A DNA stretch of 64,000 bases from Parazoarcus communis (GCF_003111645.1 NZ_CP022187.1:1488001-1552000); one strand, 5' to 3'; counted from the first letter of the stretch, positions 46,989 to 56,308 are shown. Program-made: numbers and translations. Notes: a model not told the origin generated them from the sequence alone.

Positions 46989-47017
46989 GGGCAGCGAAGC
47001 CCCCAGCCCGGCCACTC

Positions 47018-47938
47018 TTATTCTTCTTCGTCCTCATCCACTGCAAGGTCTGGATTGACCGGCGCGGGCCCGTTCGCAAGCGCAGCCGCAAGCATCTGGC
47101 TGCGGCTGTCGGGGGTTTCCAGACTGATCCTGCCCAGCGCGCCGCTGCGATAGTCGAGCAACAGGATCTGAGCGGCTTTCTCCAGGTCGAGACCGCCCCC
47201 CTTCTGCAGGCAGCCGCGACGACGTCCGACCTCCTCGACCAGCCCCGGTCCGTCGAAGTTCGACGGGTCAATGCGATAGCGGGCGGCGAGCAGCGCAGGG
47301 TAGCGTTCAAGCAGCACGTCACCCAGAAAGGCCGCGACCTCCTCGTCGATCACCGCATTGCGGCCGATCGCATGGCTCGCCGCGAGCATGAAGCCGTCGG
47401 AATCGTAGTCGATCTTGGGCCACATCAGTCCGGGCGTATCGGTGAGCGTCAGGCCGGGACCGAGATCGAGCGTCTGCTGGCTCTTGGTCACCGCCGGTTC
47501 GTCGCCAACCTTGGCCACCTTGCGCTTGATCAGGGCATTCATCAACGTGGACTTGCCCACGTTGGGGATGCCCATCAGGATCATCCGCAGCGGCTTGATG
47601 TTGTCGCTGCGGTGCGGCGCGAGCTGGCGACACAAGCCGGTGATGCGTGCCACGTCAGCCGGCTTCTTGGCCGAAATCGACACGGCCTTCACCCCGGGCT
47701 GACGGTTGTAGAAATCCATCCACGCCTGCGTCGCCACCGGATCTGCGAGATCCGCCTTGTTAAGCAGCTTGAGACAGGGGCGATTGCGGAAGCGGCGCAA
47801 CTCTCCGATCATCGGATTGCTGCTGGCTTCGGGCAGGCGGGCATCGGTCACTTCGATGACGACATCAATCGCAGCCAGCGTCTCTGCAGCTTTCCGGCGC
47901 GCGGAGTTCATGTGACCGGGGAACCACTGGATGGGCAT
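47018..47938 (-). CDS. ylqF: Ribosome biogenesis GTPase YlqF (RbgA)
   Basis: 306 residues. The circularly permuted G motifs are in the order G4 (LLNKADLA), G1 (GIPNVGKST, ~128-136), G3 (DTPGLMWPK), diagnostic for the YlqF/YawG group. Begins MPIQWFPGHMNSARRKAAE, the conserved family N-terminus. It acts late in 50S assembly. The acidic C-terminal tail ends DEDEEE. Convergent with the YitT/small-protein pair. Confidence 0.95.
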   Translation of the reverse strand: MPIQWFPGHMNSARRKAAETLAAIDVVIEVTDARLPEASSNPMIGELRRFRNRPCLKLLNKADLADPVATQAWMDFYNRQPGVKAVSISAKKPADVARITGLCRQLAPHRSDNIKPLRMILMGIPNVGKSTLMNALIKRKVAKVGDEPAVTKSQQTLDLGPGLTLTDTPGLMWPKIDYDSDGFMLAASHAIGRNAVIDEEVAAFLGDVLLERYPALLAARYRIDPSNFDGPGLVEEVGRRRGCLQKGGGLDLEKAAQILLLDYRSGALGRISLETPDSRSQMLAAALANGPAPVNPDLAVDEDEEE

Positions 47939-48254
47939 CGGAAGTCCGGACTAACAAAAAAGGGTCTGCATTATCCCATCTTCCGGCCAGATCTGAATCC
48001 GCAGCACACTCCAGCTTATGTTCCGCCTCGTCATCGTCATATCTGTCCGGTTGCATGACGAATCAAAAAAAAATCCCACACCCCAATAAAACCGTGTATT
48101 GTGGCGTCGCAGTCGATTCAAGCAGTTGTCTTTGTGGTGTCGTTTCCGCGTGTTCGTTCCGCGAACTTTACGGTTTGATTCCCTCGATACTTGTTTCTTG
48201 ATCGTTCCTGCACTCTGGGCGCGAGCCCCTTCTTATGTTTTAAAGGAACGCAAA
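47939..48254 (+). promoter_or_regulatory. Intergenic region and long leader of the cold-shock gene
   Basis: 316 bases without a coding feature. An A-rich tract (48064-48073) is followed by a possible -10 TATTGT preceded by TG (48097-48102); no good -35 is seen. If used, the cspA-type transcript would have a ~145-base leader, as in cold-shock mRNAs that fold temperature-dependently. I could not identify a defined cold box. Confidence 0.4.
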
Positions 48255-48464
48255 ATGAGCACTCAAACCGGTACCGTCAAGTGGTTCAACGACGCCAAGG
48301 GCTTCGGCTTCATCACCCCGGAACAGGGCGGTGACGACCTGTTCGCACACTTCAGCGAAATTCAAGGCAAGGGCTTCAAGAGCCTGGCCGAGAACCAGCG
48401 CGTAGAATTCGAAGTCAAGAACGGCCCCAAGGGCCTGCAGGCGGCCAACATCCGCCCGCTCTGA
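48255..48464 (+). CDS. Cold shock protein (CspA family)
   Basis: 69 residues from the ATG at 48255 (AAAGGAA upstream). The OB-fold has both RNA-binding motifs, KGFGFI (RNP1, residues 16-21) and DLFAHFS (RNP2). It binds single-stranded nucleic acid and acts as an RNA chaperone or antiterminator. Followed by a terminator and, beyond it, the cold-associated helicase deaD. Which Csp paralogue it is cannot be told. Confidence 0.96.
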   Translation: MSTQTGTVKWFNDAKGFGFITPEQGGDDLFAHFSEIQGKGFKSLAENQRVEFEVKNGPKGLQAANIRPL

Positions 48465-48486
48465 TCAGCCCTCGCTGATCAATCAG

Positions 48487-48518
48487 AACGCGGCCTCAGG
48501 GCCGCGTTTTTGTTTTTG
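48487..48518 (+). terminator. Rho-independent terminator of the cold shock gene
   Basis: ACGCGGCC-TCAG-GGCCGCGT stem followed by TTTTGTTTTTG, 24 bases after the cspA-type stop. Confidence 0.85.
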
Positions 48519-48606
48519 TGGTGCCGGACAGCCATACTGGGACATTGTCCCGGCTGCAGATCACCGCGCCCCCTGGCCCCGGCCTCACTACGCATCATCC
48601 TCTGCC

Positions 48607-50673
48607 ATGACCGAACCCATCGAATCCTTTGCCCAGCTGGGCCTGCCCGACAATCTGCTTTCGGCACTCGCCGCAGTCGGCTATGAAACGCCATCCCCGA
48701 TCCAGGCAGCGTGTATCCCGCACCTGCTCGCAGGACGTGACCTGCTGGGCGAAGCCCAGACCGGCACCGGAAAAACGGCCGCATTCGCACTGCCCGCGCT
48801 GGCGATGCTCGACATCGCCGACACCCGCCCGCAGGTGCTGGTGCTCACCCCGACACGCGAGCTTGCCATCCAGGTGGCCGAAGCCTTTGGCAAATACGCT
48901 CATCACCTGAAGAATTTCCACGTCCTGCCCGTTTATGGTGGGCAGAGCATGGTGGTGCAGCTGCGCCAGCTGTCGCGCGGCGCACAGGTCATCGTCGGCA
49001 CGCCGGGCCGGGTCATGGACCACCTCGAACGCGGCAGCCTGAAGCTCGACGCGCTCAAGATGCTGATCCTCGACGAAGCCGACGAAATGCTGCGCATGGG
49101 CTTCATCGACGACGTCGAATGGATTCTCGATCACACCCCGGCAACCCGGCAGACGGCGCTGTTCTCGGCCACCATGCCCAACGTGATTCGTGACGTGGCA
49201 CGTCGCCACCTGCGCGAACCCGAAGAAATCAAGATCCGTTCATCGACCTCCACCGTTGCCAAGATCCGCCAGCGCTACTGGCTGGTGCGCGGCGTGGACA
49301 AGCTCGACGCGCTGACCCGCATCCTCGATGCCGAGGAAACCTTCGACGCAGCCATCACCTTCGTGCGCACCAAGATTGCGACCGAAGAGCTGGCCGACAA
49401 GCTCGCCGCCCGCGGCTATGCTGCTGCAGCGCTGAACGGCGACATGACGCAGGGCCTGCGCGAACGCGTCATCGAGCAACTCAAGAACGGCGCGCTCGAC
49501 ATCGTCGTGGCAACCGACGTCGCCGCCCGCGGCATCGATGTGCCGCGCGTGAGCCACGTCATCAACTACGACATCCCCTACGACACCGAAGCCTATGTGC
49601 ACCGGATCGGGCGTACCGGCCGTGCGGGCCGCGAAGGCTCGGCGATCCTGTTCGTCGCGCCGCGCGAAACGCGCATGCTCAAGACCATCGAGCGCGCCAC
49701 CCGCCAGCCGATCGAACCCATCGCCCTCCCCAGCCGCGAGGAAGTCTCCACGCTGCGGGTGAACCAGTTCAAGCAACTGGTTCTGGACACCCTGAGCGGC
49801 CAGGACCTCGGTTTCTTCATGGACGTGGTCAATAGCCTCACCGAAGAAAACGAACTTCAGGCACACGAGATCGCCGCCGCACTGGCTTACCTTGCCCAGC
49901 GCGAACGCCCGCTGCAGGTCGAAGAGTCCGGCCGTGGCTGGGACGTGGCGACCACCGCGACCAGCGCCGGCGGTCGTCCTCCGCGCGAAGAGCACTTCAC
50001 CACCGGCGCACCGCGTGAGCGCACCGAGCGCCCGAACCGGGACGAGATCCTCGCCCGCCGCCGCTCGTTTGCCGATGGCGCGCTGGCGCGCTACCGCATC
50101 GAAGTCGGTCGCAACCAGGGCGCGAGCCCCAAGGAGATCGTCGGCGCAATCGCCAACGAAGGCGGAATCGACGGTCGCTTCATCGGCCAGATCCACCTCT
50201 TCAACGATTTCTCCACGGTCGAGTTGCCGGCCAACCTGCCCGACGACCTGCTGGGCGTGCTCAAGCGCACCCGGGTCAAGCAGTGCGCCCTCAACATCCG
50301 CCCGCTGACCGACGAAGAGGCGCTGGCCACCCCCGAGCGTCCGCGCGCGCCGCGCGGCGACCATGCACCGCGTGGCGACCACGCACCGCGCCGCGAGGAC
50401 AGCCCGCGCCGTGAGCACACGCCGCGCCGGGACGACAGCTTCGGCGATCGCCGCCCGCCCCGCCCCGCAGGCGGTGAGGGCAAGCCGGCCTGGGGCAACA
50501 AGCCTGCCGGTGGCTATGAAAAGCCCGCCGGCAGCTATGGCAAGCCCGGTGCGCCGAAGCCGTGGAGCGGTGCCCCGCGTCGCGACGATCGCGGCCCTTC
50601 GCGCTCGGGCCCCGATCGCTCGGGCTCTGCGCCCTTCTCGGCCGGCAAGCCGAAAAAGCGCAGGGAAGACTGA
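48607..50673 (+). CDS. deaD: ATP-dependent RNA helicase DeaD/CsdA
   Basis: 688 residues. DEAD-box core: Walker A AQTGTGKTAAF (~49-59), DEAD at ~156-159, SAT, and HRIGRTGRAG. After the core are the DeaD-specific RNA-binding domain (RYRIEVGRNQGASPKEIVGAI, IAEEGGI-like) and a low-complexity basic tail from ~575 to the end, with repeated APRGDH, RREDSPRREH-like units and GGYEKPAGSYGKPG. It unwinds mRNA structures and aids ribosome assembly and cold growth. Coupled to the cold-shock gene. Confidence 0.96.
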   Translation: MTEPIESFAQLGLPDNLLSALAAVGYETPSPIQAACIPHLLAGRDLLGEAQTGTGKTAAFALPALAMLDIADTRPQVLVLTPTRELAIQVAEAFGKYAHHLKNFHVLPVYGGQSMVVQLRQLSRGAQVIVGTPGRVMDHLERGSLKLDALKMLILDEADEMLRMGFIDDVEWILDHTPATRQTALFSATMPNVIRDVARRHLREPEEIKIRSSTSTVAKIRQRYWLVRGVDKLDALTRILDAEETFDAAITFVRTKIATEELADKLAARGYAAAALNGDMTQGLRERVIEQLKNGALDIVVATDVAARGIDVPRVSHVINYDIPYDTEAYVHRIGRTGRAGREGSAILFVAPRETRMLKTIERATRQPIEPIALPSREEVSTLRVNQFKQLVLDTLSGQDLGFFMDVVNSLTEENELQAHEIAAALAYLAQRERPLQVEESGRGWDVATTATSAGGRPPREEHFTTGAPRERTERPNRDEILARRRSFADGALARYRIEVGRNQGASPKEIVGAIANEGGIDGRFIGQIHLFNDFSTVELPANLPDDLLGVLKRTRVKQCALNIRPLTDEEALATPERPRAPRGDHAPRGDHAPRREDSPRREHTPRRDDSFGDRRPPRPAGGEGKPAWGNKPAGGYEKPAGSYGKPGAPKPWSGAPRRDDRGPSRSGPDRSGSAPFSAGKPKKRRED

Positions 50674-51678
50674 GTGCCCGCCACCGCAAGCAGCGGGGCG
50701 CCGTTTGCGGGCCTGACACCGGACTTCGTCCTCGATGCACTGGAGAGTGTCGGCCTGCGGCCTGACGGCCGCCTGCTGGCACTCAACAGCTACGAAAACC
50801 GCGTCTATCAGGTCGGCATCGAAGACGGCCCGATGCTGGTGGTCAAGTTCTATCGTCCCGCGCGCTGGACTGACGCAGCCATCCTCGAGGAGCACAGCTA
50901 CACCGCGGAACTGGCCGAACGCGAGATCCCGGTGGCGGAGCCGGTCATCATCGGTGGCCGCAGCCTGCACCTCCATGACGGCATGCGCTTCACGCTGTTC
51001 CCGCGCCTGAGCGGACGCGCACCGGAACTGTCCGATCCGGCCACGCTGGAGTGGCTGGGCCGGTTCATCGGCCGCATCCATGCCGTCGGTGCGCTGCACC
51101 CGTTCAAGTCCCGTCCGGCACTCGATATCGCCAGCTTCGGCGAAGAACCCCGTGCCTGGCTCCTCGCACACGATTTCATTCCCGCCGACATCCTTCCGGC
51201 GTGGAAGAGCACGGCGGATCAGGCGCTCGACGGCGTGCGCCGCGCCTTTGACCGTGCAGGCAAGTTCGCCTCACTGCGCCTGCATGGCGACTGCCATATG
51301 GGCAACGTACTGTGGCAGCAGGGCGCAGGCGGCGGGCCGCAGTTCGTCGACTTCGACGATGCGCGCATGGGGCCGGCGATTCAGGACTTGTGGATGCTGC
51401 TCTCGGGTGAGCGCCACGAGCAGGTCGGGCAGCTCGCCGACATCCTCGCCGGCTACGAGGACTTCATGGACTTTTCACCGCGCGAGCTCCACCTGATCGA
51501 AGCCTTGCGCACGCTGCGCCTCATCCACTATTCGGCGTGGCTCGCACGACGCTGGAACGACCCCGCCTTCACCGCCGCGTTTCCGTGGTTCAACACACAG
51601 CATTACTGGCAGGACCGCGTGCTCGAACTGCGTGAACAGATTGCGCTGATGGACGAGCCGCCGCTCTGGCCAGCCTGA
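50674..51678 (+). CDS. srkA: Stress-response serine/threonine kinase SrkA (RdoA/YihE)
   Basis: 334 residues with a GTG start directly after the deaD stop. APH-like kinase fold: LRLHGDCHMGNVLW (~203-216, catalytic Asp and Asn) and FVDFDDARMGP (Mg2+-binding Asp). SrkA phosphorylates unknown targets and counters MazE/MazF-linked stress death in E. coli. Cotranscription with deaD is likely from the zero-base junction. Confidence 0.9.
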   Translation: MPATASSGAPFAGLTPDFVLDALESVGLRPDGRLLALNSYENRVYQVGIEDGPMLVVKFYRPARWTDAAILEEHSYTAELAEREIPVAEPVIIGGRSLHLHDGMRFTLFPRLSGRAPELSDPATLEWLGRFIGRIHAVGALHPFKSRPALDIASFGEEPRAWLLAHDFIPADILPAWKSTADQALDGVRRAFDRAGKFASLRLHGDCHMGNVLWQQGAGGGPQFVDFDDARMGPAIQDLWMLLSGERHEQVGQLADILAGYEDFMDFSPRELHLIEALRTLRLIHYSAWLARRWNDPAFTAAFPWFNTQHYWQDRVLELREQIALMDEPPLWPA

Positions 51679-51777
51679 GCCCCGGACAAGCGTCCGGTTA
51701 CGCCGACATTGCGGAGCACAACTGCGACAACGAGCGCTAAACTCGTGCCACGCGTCTAGCCCTTCCATTCGTTCAAC

Positions 51778-52677
51778 ATGCAACTTCAGGCCTGGTATCA
51801 CTCCTGCTCTGCCGGTTTCACGCTGCGCGGAGAGCACTCCCTGCCCTCGGGCAAACCGGTGCTTCATTTCGTACACGGAAACGGATACTGCGGTCGGACC
51901 TACGAGCCGATGCTGGCGCGCCTCACGCCCCACTTCGATCTCTTCCTGTCGGACATCCAGGGCCACGGAGACAGCGACCACGGCGGCCGCTTTCATGGCT
52001 GGAACCGCACGGCCGCGCTGTGTCTGGAAGCATGGCGCGCACGCGGCACCCTCTTCGGCGATGTGCCGGTGTTCGCGGTCGGGCACAGCTTCGGTGGCGT
52101 CATTACCAGCCTGATGCTGGCCAAAGCGCCTGATCAGTTTTCACGTGCCGTCCTGCTCGACCCGGTCCTCTTTCCACCCGCCATGATCGGACTGATGGCC
52201 CTGTCCGACGTCGTCGGGCTGTACTCACGCAACACCCTCGCCCGCCGCACCCGCCAGCGCCGCCACCACTGGCCCGATCGCCAGTCGGCATTCACCTCGC
52301 TGCACGAGCGCGGCATGTTCAAGGGCTGGAAAGAAGAAGCCTTGTGGTCTTACGTCAATCATGCGTTGCGCAACACGCCGGAAGGCGGGGTCGAACTCAA
52401 ATGCAGACCGGCCCGCGAAGCGGAGATCTTCAGCTCCTACCCGCGCCGACTGTGGTCGTCGCTGGCGCGAATCACCACCTCGACGCATGTGCTGCGCGGG
52501 GACAAAACCTACCCGTTTGCAGCCAAGGGCATCACCCGCTGGCGCGACAGCAATCCGGTAGTCAGCGAGCAGGTGATGCCTGGCGGCCACTGCTTCATGC
52601 AGGAAGATCCGGCGCGCAGCGCCGAGGCCATCTGCGCTTTTCTCAGCAAGGACGCGCAGCGCCAGCCCGGCGGATAG
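51778..52677 (+). CDS. Alpha/beta hydrolase
   Basis: 299 residues. Oxyanion-hole HFVHGNGYCGRTY (~32-44), nucleophile elbow AVGHSFGGV (Ser ~106), acid residue region, and late histidine in MPGGHCFMQEDP. A conserved substrate domain cannot be assigned. Convergent with yaeQ, 6 bases apart. Confidence 0.85.
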   Translation: MQLQAWYHSCSAGFTLRGEHSLPSGKPVLHFVHGNGYCGRTYEPMLARLTPHFDLFLSDIQGHGDSDHGGRFHGWNRTAALCLEAWRARGTLFGDVPVFAVGHSFGGVITSLMLAKAPDQFSRAVLLDPVLFPPAMIGLMALSDVVGLYSRNTLARRTRQRRHHWPDRQSAFTSLHERGMFKGWKEEALWSYVNHALRNTPEGGVELKCRPAREAEIFSSYPRRLWSSLARITTSTHVLRGDKTYPFAAKGITRWRDSNPVVSEQVMPGGHCFMQEDPARSAEAICAFLSKDAQRQPGG

Positions 52678-52683
52678 GGTCGA

Positions 52684-53232
52684 TTAGTATCTGGCCGGCC
52701 CCATCAGCAACTCGGGCGCGACCTCGACCGTTTCCTCACCGTTAGTTACCCAGACATGACCGTCCTGCAGGGTGCATTGCAGGCGCATGCTGCGATCCGT
52801 GAGGCGCGCCAGGGCTGGGGCCACCTCGGGTGCGATGCGGAGCACACTGAGGCTCTGCTGGCGCGTGAGCTTGGCCTTGATGCCCTCCCACCAGACAGGG
52901 GCGGCCCGACCGTAGTTGATGACCACCACCTTGTCCGAGCGGCCGCAGGCTTTGCGAATCCACTTCTCGTCAGGCTGCCCGACGAAGATCCAGCGCTTGA
53001 TCTCGCCGGTCAGGTCACGCTCCCACAGATCGGGCTCGTCATCGACGCAGAGTGCGTTGCCAAAGCTCAGCGCCGGGTCGGCATAGAGTGCGAAGGCGAG
53101 CAGGCGCACCATCATGCGATCGTCGGTTTCCGACGGGTGCCGGGCGAGCGTCAGCGCATGGTCGCCGTAGTAGCTGCGATCCATGTCTGCAATCTGCAGC
53201 TCAGCCTTGTAAATCGTTGCCTTCAGTGCCAT
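52684..53232 (-). CDS. yaeQ: YaeQ family protein
   Basis: 182 residues, the normal family length. Signature MALKATIYKAELQIADMDR and ALCVDDEPDLWERDLTGEI-like acidic motif (~60-80), the PD-(D/E)xK-like YaeQ fold, with KWIRKACGRSDKVVVINYG later. E. coli yaeQ compensates for loss of RfaH, but the mechanism is unresolved. Cotranscribed with an unknown upstream gene (21 bases). Confidence 0.93.
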   Translation of the reverse strand: MALKATIYKAELQIADMDRSYYGDHALTLARHPSETDDRMMVRLLAFALYADPALSFGNALCVDDEPDLWERDLTGEIKRWIFVGQPDEKWIRKACGRSDKVVVINYGRAAPVWWEGIKAKLTRQQSLSVLRIAPEVAPALARLTDRSMRLQCTLQDGHVWVTNGEETVEVAPELLMGPARY

Positions 53233-53253
53233 CCGAACCGCCTCAGTAAAAAC

Positions 53254-54033
53254 TTAATGAACCGTATCCGACGGACGGTTTGCACGTTGCCAGGCCACCA
53301 CGGCCTGAGCCGCATGAGCCATGACCACATCGCGCTGCGGCGCCGGCAACTCGCGCGCGAGCGAGGCGAAGAGCGCCTGCGTGGCCTCCTGGGCCACGCC
53401 CTCTGCCGCCAGCCCTTCGGACAGGCAGCGAATCTGGATATGTGCCAGCGCATCGGCCACCAGGCGCCAGCCTGCACCCGGCATGTTCCCGACCAGCGCC
53501 AGCAGCAGGCTGCCGAGCTGGCCCGCCAGGCGCAGCGCTTCGTCGCGATTCTCGCTGGCAATCGACGAATGCCACAGCGCGAGGTGAATCCCGCGGCGCA
53601 GCTCGACCTTGAAATCGATCGCATTGGCCTCGGCCGCCGTCAGCGCCTCGAACTGCTGAAGAAAGCGGGACTCAGCCTGCGCATCGAGCCCGGTGCGCAG
53701 CGCGCCGAGAAGCTCGGAGAGCGCCGGAATTGCGGTGAGACCGAAGGCCTGACTCCAGGCCAGACCCCATTGGTCCGCACCGGCCACCAGCATGGCCAGG
53801 CGCAGGGCCCGTGCATCTTCGCCCTCCCCCGCGCGAGCCCAGTTGCGCATGGCCTCGCACAAAGCGGTCACGCCCTCGGCACGCTCCTGATCAGAGGCTT
53901 CGATGCTGAGCCGGAAGACGCGCGCAAAGGCGTCCTGCGCCGTGCGTGCGGCCTGACGCTGCACCTCGGGCGCGGCCAGCTTTTGCAGCGGGTCTGCGGG
54001 CAGAACGGTATCGGTGGAGGGCGCTGATGACAT
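53254..54033 (-). CDS. Conserved hypothetical alpha-helical protein
   Basis: 259 residues, predicted almost entirely helical, soluble and acidic with no cysteine motif. Ala/Leu-rich amphipathic repeats and many Gln/Glu (QAARTAQDAFARVFRLSIEA, LLGALRTGLDAQAESRFLQQ). I do not recognise the family. It precedes yaeQ in the same direction. Confidence 0.6.
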   Translation of the reverse strand: MSSAPSTDTVLPADPLQKLAAPEVQRQAARTAQDAFARVFRLSIEASDQERAEGVTALCEAMRNWARAGEGEDARALRLAMLVAGADQWGLAWSQAFGLTAIPALSELLGALRTGLDAQAESRFLQQFEALTAAEANAIDFKVELRRGIHLALWHSSIASENRDEALRLAGQLGSLLLALVGNMPGAGWRLVADALAHIQIRCLSEGLAAEGVAQEATQALFASLARELPAPQRDVVMAHAAQAVVAWQRANRPSDTVH

Positions 54034-54210
54034 GACTCGGTTCCGTAAAGCGGGCGCATATTGTGCCGATCAGGACGCAATCGGGCAACGAAGGCCTTGC
54101 ATTGCAGACAGAGTCAGGCTGGGCAGTGCAGCGAGGCGGTCAGTTTCGCAGCACTGCCACGATGCGGGGGTTGAAACGCGCCGGCCGCAGTTCTGCAGCC
54201 CGGCGCGCGC

Positions 54211-54711
54211 TCAGGATGCCCAGCGGAAGCTGGAGCGCGGCTTTTCCAGGGTCGGAACGCCGTCGCGCAGCGATGTCAGCATCCGGCTCAGGGCACCCGC
54301 ATCCTCTTCGGTAAAGCCGCGCTTGAAATCGGTCAGGATGAGCCGCGAGCGGCTGAGCCAGTTGCCCGGTGCATCGTCGATCGCACACCAGGCCGCCGAG
54401 GCGACGTCGGGCTCGTGCTGTGCGAGCCAGAGCATGGATTCGCGCTCACGCAGGCCGTGAAGCTCCGAGCCCAGTTTGGGCAGCATGTGCGGCGTTACGC
54501 CCGCGACCCGCGGACGGATGTCTTCGGAGAAGCGGGCGACCAGCTTCTGCAGCGAAAACAGCATGCGCCAGTCCGACGAAATCACGATGCGCGCTTCCTC
54601 GAACTCTCGAATCACGGCTTCGATCAGCGGCAGGCAGCGGAAATCCTCCACCTCGCCCCAAGGGTGGGTCACCCCGTCGAAATCCATGAAAATGTAGGTC
54701 GTTCGATTCAT
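54211..54711 (-). CDS. HAD-domain protein (Swiss-Army-Knife RNA repair type)
   Basis: 166 residues. HAD motif I FMDFDGVTHPWG (D10 and D12), motif II SSDWR (~45-49) and motif IV-like IDDAPGNWLS. These match the HAD_SAK domain originally noted in RNA-repair enzymes. Stand-alone copies are of unknown substrate. Followed by a 177-base stretch with no gene and preceded by an inverted repeat upstream of fabI. Confidence 0.75.
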   Translation of the reverse strand: MNRTTYIFMDFDGVTHPWGEVEDFRCLPLIEAVIREFEEARIVISSDWRMLFSLQKLVARFSEDIRPRVAGVTPHMLPKLGSELHGLRERESMLWLAQHEPDVASAAWCAIDDAPGNWLSRSRLILTDFKRGFTEEDAGALSRMLTSLRDGVPTLEKPRSSFRWAS

Positions 54712-54727
54712 TCGTTGTGCTCTTTAG

Positions 54728-54758
54728 CACTGTCTGAAAAAAGGTTTTTTCGACAGTG
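54728..54758. repeat. Inverted repeat in the HAD-fabI gap
   Basis: CACTGTC-T-GAAAAAA is mirrored as TTTTTTC-GACAGTG around a two-base centre, a near-perfect 14-base-arm palindrome with one bulge. It lies between divergent genes. Further dyads follow: CTGGA-A-TCCAG and TTTTGTG/CACAAAA. Could be an operator region or a short element. Confidence 0.6.
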
Positions 54759-54916
54759 GGTTCATTGATGCTGCAATGCAGAATATACTGGAATCCAGTT
54801 TTTGTGCACCGCACACAAAAGTTTCTTTTTCTGTGCCCGACCACGGCCGTAATCTTCGTCTGGTCGAATAGGTCGGTGCAAGCCAATCTTTCACGCGTAG
54901 ACACATGGAGCCCATC

Positions 54917-55696
54917 ATGACCCCAATCATCAATCTGCAAGGCAAGGTCGGCCTGATCACAGGCATCGCCAACGAGAAGTCGATCTCGACCGGTGTTGCC
55001 GAGGCCTGCGCCCAGGCTGGTGCGACGCTGATCATTACTTACCAGAACGAAAAGACGCGCGCTTTCATCGAGCCGGTGCTTCATCGTCTCGGCGTCAAGG
55101 ACGCCTACCTGCTGGACGTCACCAAGCCCGAAACCATGGACAACGTCTATGCACAGATCGATGCCAATTACGGCAAACTCGATTTCGTGCTCCACAGCAT
55201 GGCCTTTGCCAAGCGCGACGACCTTCACGGCCGTGTGGTCGACACCTCGGCCGACGGCTTTGCGCTCGCCATGGACGTGTCCACCCACTCCTTCGTGCGC
55301 CTCGCCAAGATGGTCGAGCCGCTGCTGGTCAAGGCAGGTGGCGGTTCGCTCGTGACCATGACCTACCTCGGCTCCGAGAAGGTCATCCCCAACTATGGCG
55401 TGATGGGTTTGTGCAAGGCGGCCCTCGAAGCAGCCACCCGCTACATGGCCGCAGAACTGGGCGAGAAGAACATCCGCGTCAATGCGGTCTCCCCCGGCCC
55501 GCTGATGACGCGTGCGGCATCGGGCATCGCGGGTTTCGACGGACTGATGGCCGCAGCGGTTGAACGCGCCCCGATGCACAGCCTGGTGACGCCGGAAGAC
55601 ATCGGCGCCCTCACCGCCTTCCTGGTTTCCGACGCTGGCCGACTGATCAGCGGCGGCGTACACTTCGTGGATGCCGGCTACAACATCATGGGCTGA
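54917..55696 (+). CDS. fabI: Enoyl-[acyl-carrier-protein] reductase FabI
   Basis: 259 residues from the ATG at 54917, six bases after a GGAG site; an ATG 12 bases upstream has no such site. SDR fold with N-terminal KVGLITGIANEKSISTGVAE and the FabI active site TYLGSEKVIPNYGVMGLCKA with Tyr and Lys in Y-x6-K spacing. It reduces enoyl-ACP with NADH in fatty acid elongation and is the triclosan/isoniazid-type target. Predicted membrane-free. The long upstream region holds palindromes. Confidence 0.95.
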   Translation: MTPIINLQGKVGLITGIANEKSISTGVAEACAQAGATLIITYQNEKTRAFIEPVLHRLGVKDAYLLDVTKPETMDNVYAQIDANYGKLDFVLHSMAFAKRDDLHGRVVDTSADGFALAMDVSTHSFVRLAKMVEPLLVKAGGGSLVTMTYLGSEKVIPNYGVMGLCKAALEAATRYMAAELGEKNIRVNAVSPGPLMTRAASGIAGFDGLMAAAVERAPMHSLVTPEDIGALTAFLVSDAGRLISGGVHFVDAGYNIMG

Positions 55697-55711
55697 TCGA
55701 AGGGGCTGTCC

Positions 55712-56308
55712 TTGATCGATCTCGAGAGAGCGCGTGCGGAACTGGGGCGCGAGTGCCTGGTCCTCCCGGACCCGGTGCCCGCGCATCCCTTGGTCGACGG
55801 CAAACAGGAGATCGGTCGGGGCGAATATTCGATCGTGATCGACAAGGGCGACGACGAGCGGGTCTACAAGATCGTCAGCTCTCCCGCCGACTATTTTCTC
55901 TACACCGCCGAAGACCGTCCCCAGGGCGAACACTTTCCGATCGTGTATGCCGACCACGGCATCATCGGTCGCTCGCGGTCAGGCTATCCCTTTCACCTGC
56001 TTGAGATGGAGCGCCTCTACCCGCTCAACGCCGATTCTCCGGCCGCCGATCTTGCGACGCGCATGATCGAGTGCTACTGGTCGGCCTGTCAGCAGTGGAG
56101 CCGACTCGGAATGGACATGGGCCGCATCGCGCTCTACCACATGACGGTTAGCCCGCTGGATGTGAGCGAGAGCCTGCAACAGGCGCTCAAGGCACTGTCC
56201 GACTTTGTCGAGGAGTATCACGTGCTGCCCGACATCCTCAACGCAAACAACCTGATGATGCGCAAGGACGGCACGCTGGTGTTTTCAGACCCGGTGTTCA
56301 TCGCCTGA
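55712..56308 (+). CDS. Hypothetical kinase-like fold protein
   Basis: 198 residues with a TTG start 13 bases after fabI. The N-lobe-like GEYSIVIDKGDDERVYKIV, where the Lys may be the ATP anchor, and the C-lobe-like VLPDILNANNLMMRKDGTLV then SDPVF, reminiscent of kinase catalytic D-x4-N and DFG-like Asp, suggest a protein-kinase-like fold. Similar small proteins occur on phages and in bacterial chromosomes; no substrate is known. Between fabI and a divergent folE homologue, probably cotranscribed with fabI. Confidence 0.6.
   Translation: MIDLERARAELGRECLVLPDPVPAHPLVDGKQEIGRGEYSIVIDKGDDERVYKIVSSPADYFLYTAEDRPQGEHFPIVYADHGIIGRSRSGYPFHLLEMERLYPLNADSPAADLATRMIECYWSACQQWSRLGMDMGRIALYHMTVSPLDVSESLQQALKALSDFVEEYHVLPDILNANNLMMRKDGTLVFSDPVFIA

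Noticed and set aside
49240-51171. A 643-codon antisense frame over deaD and srkA.
   Set aside because: Codon-bias shadow of two recognised genes.
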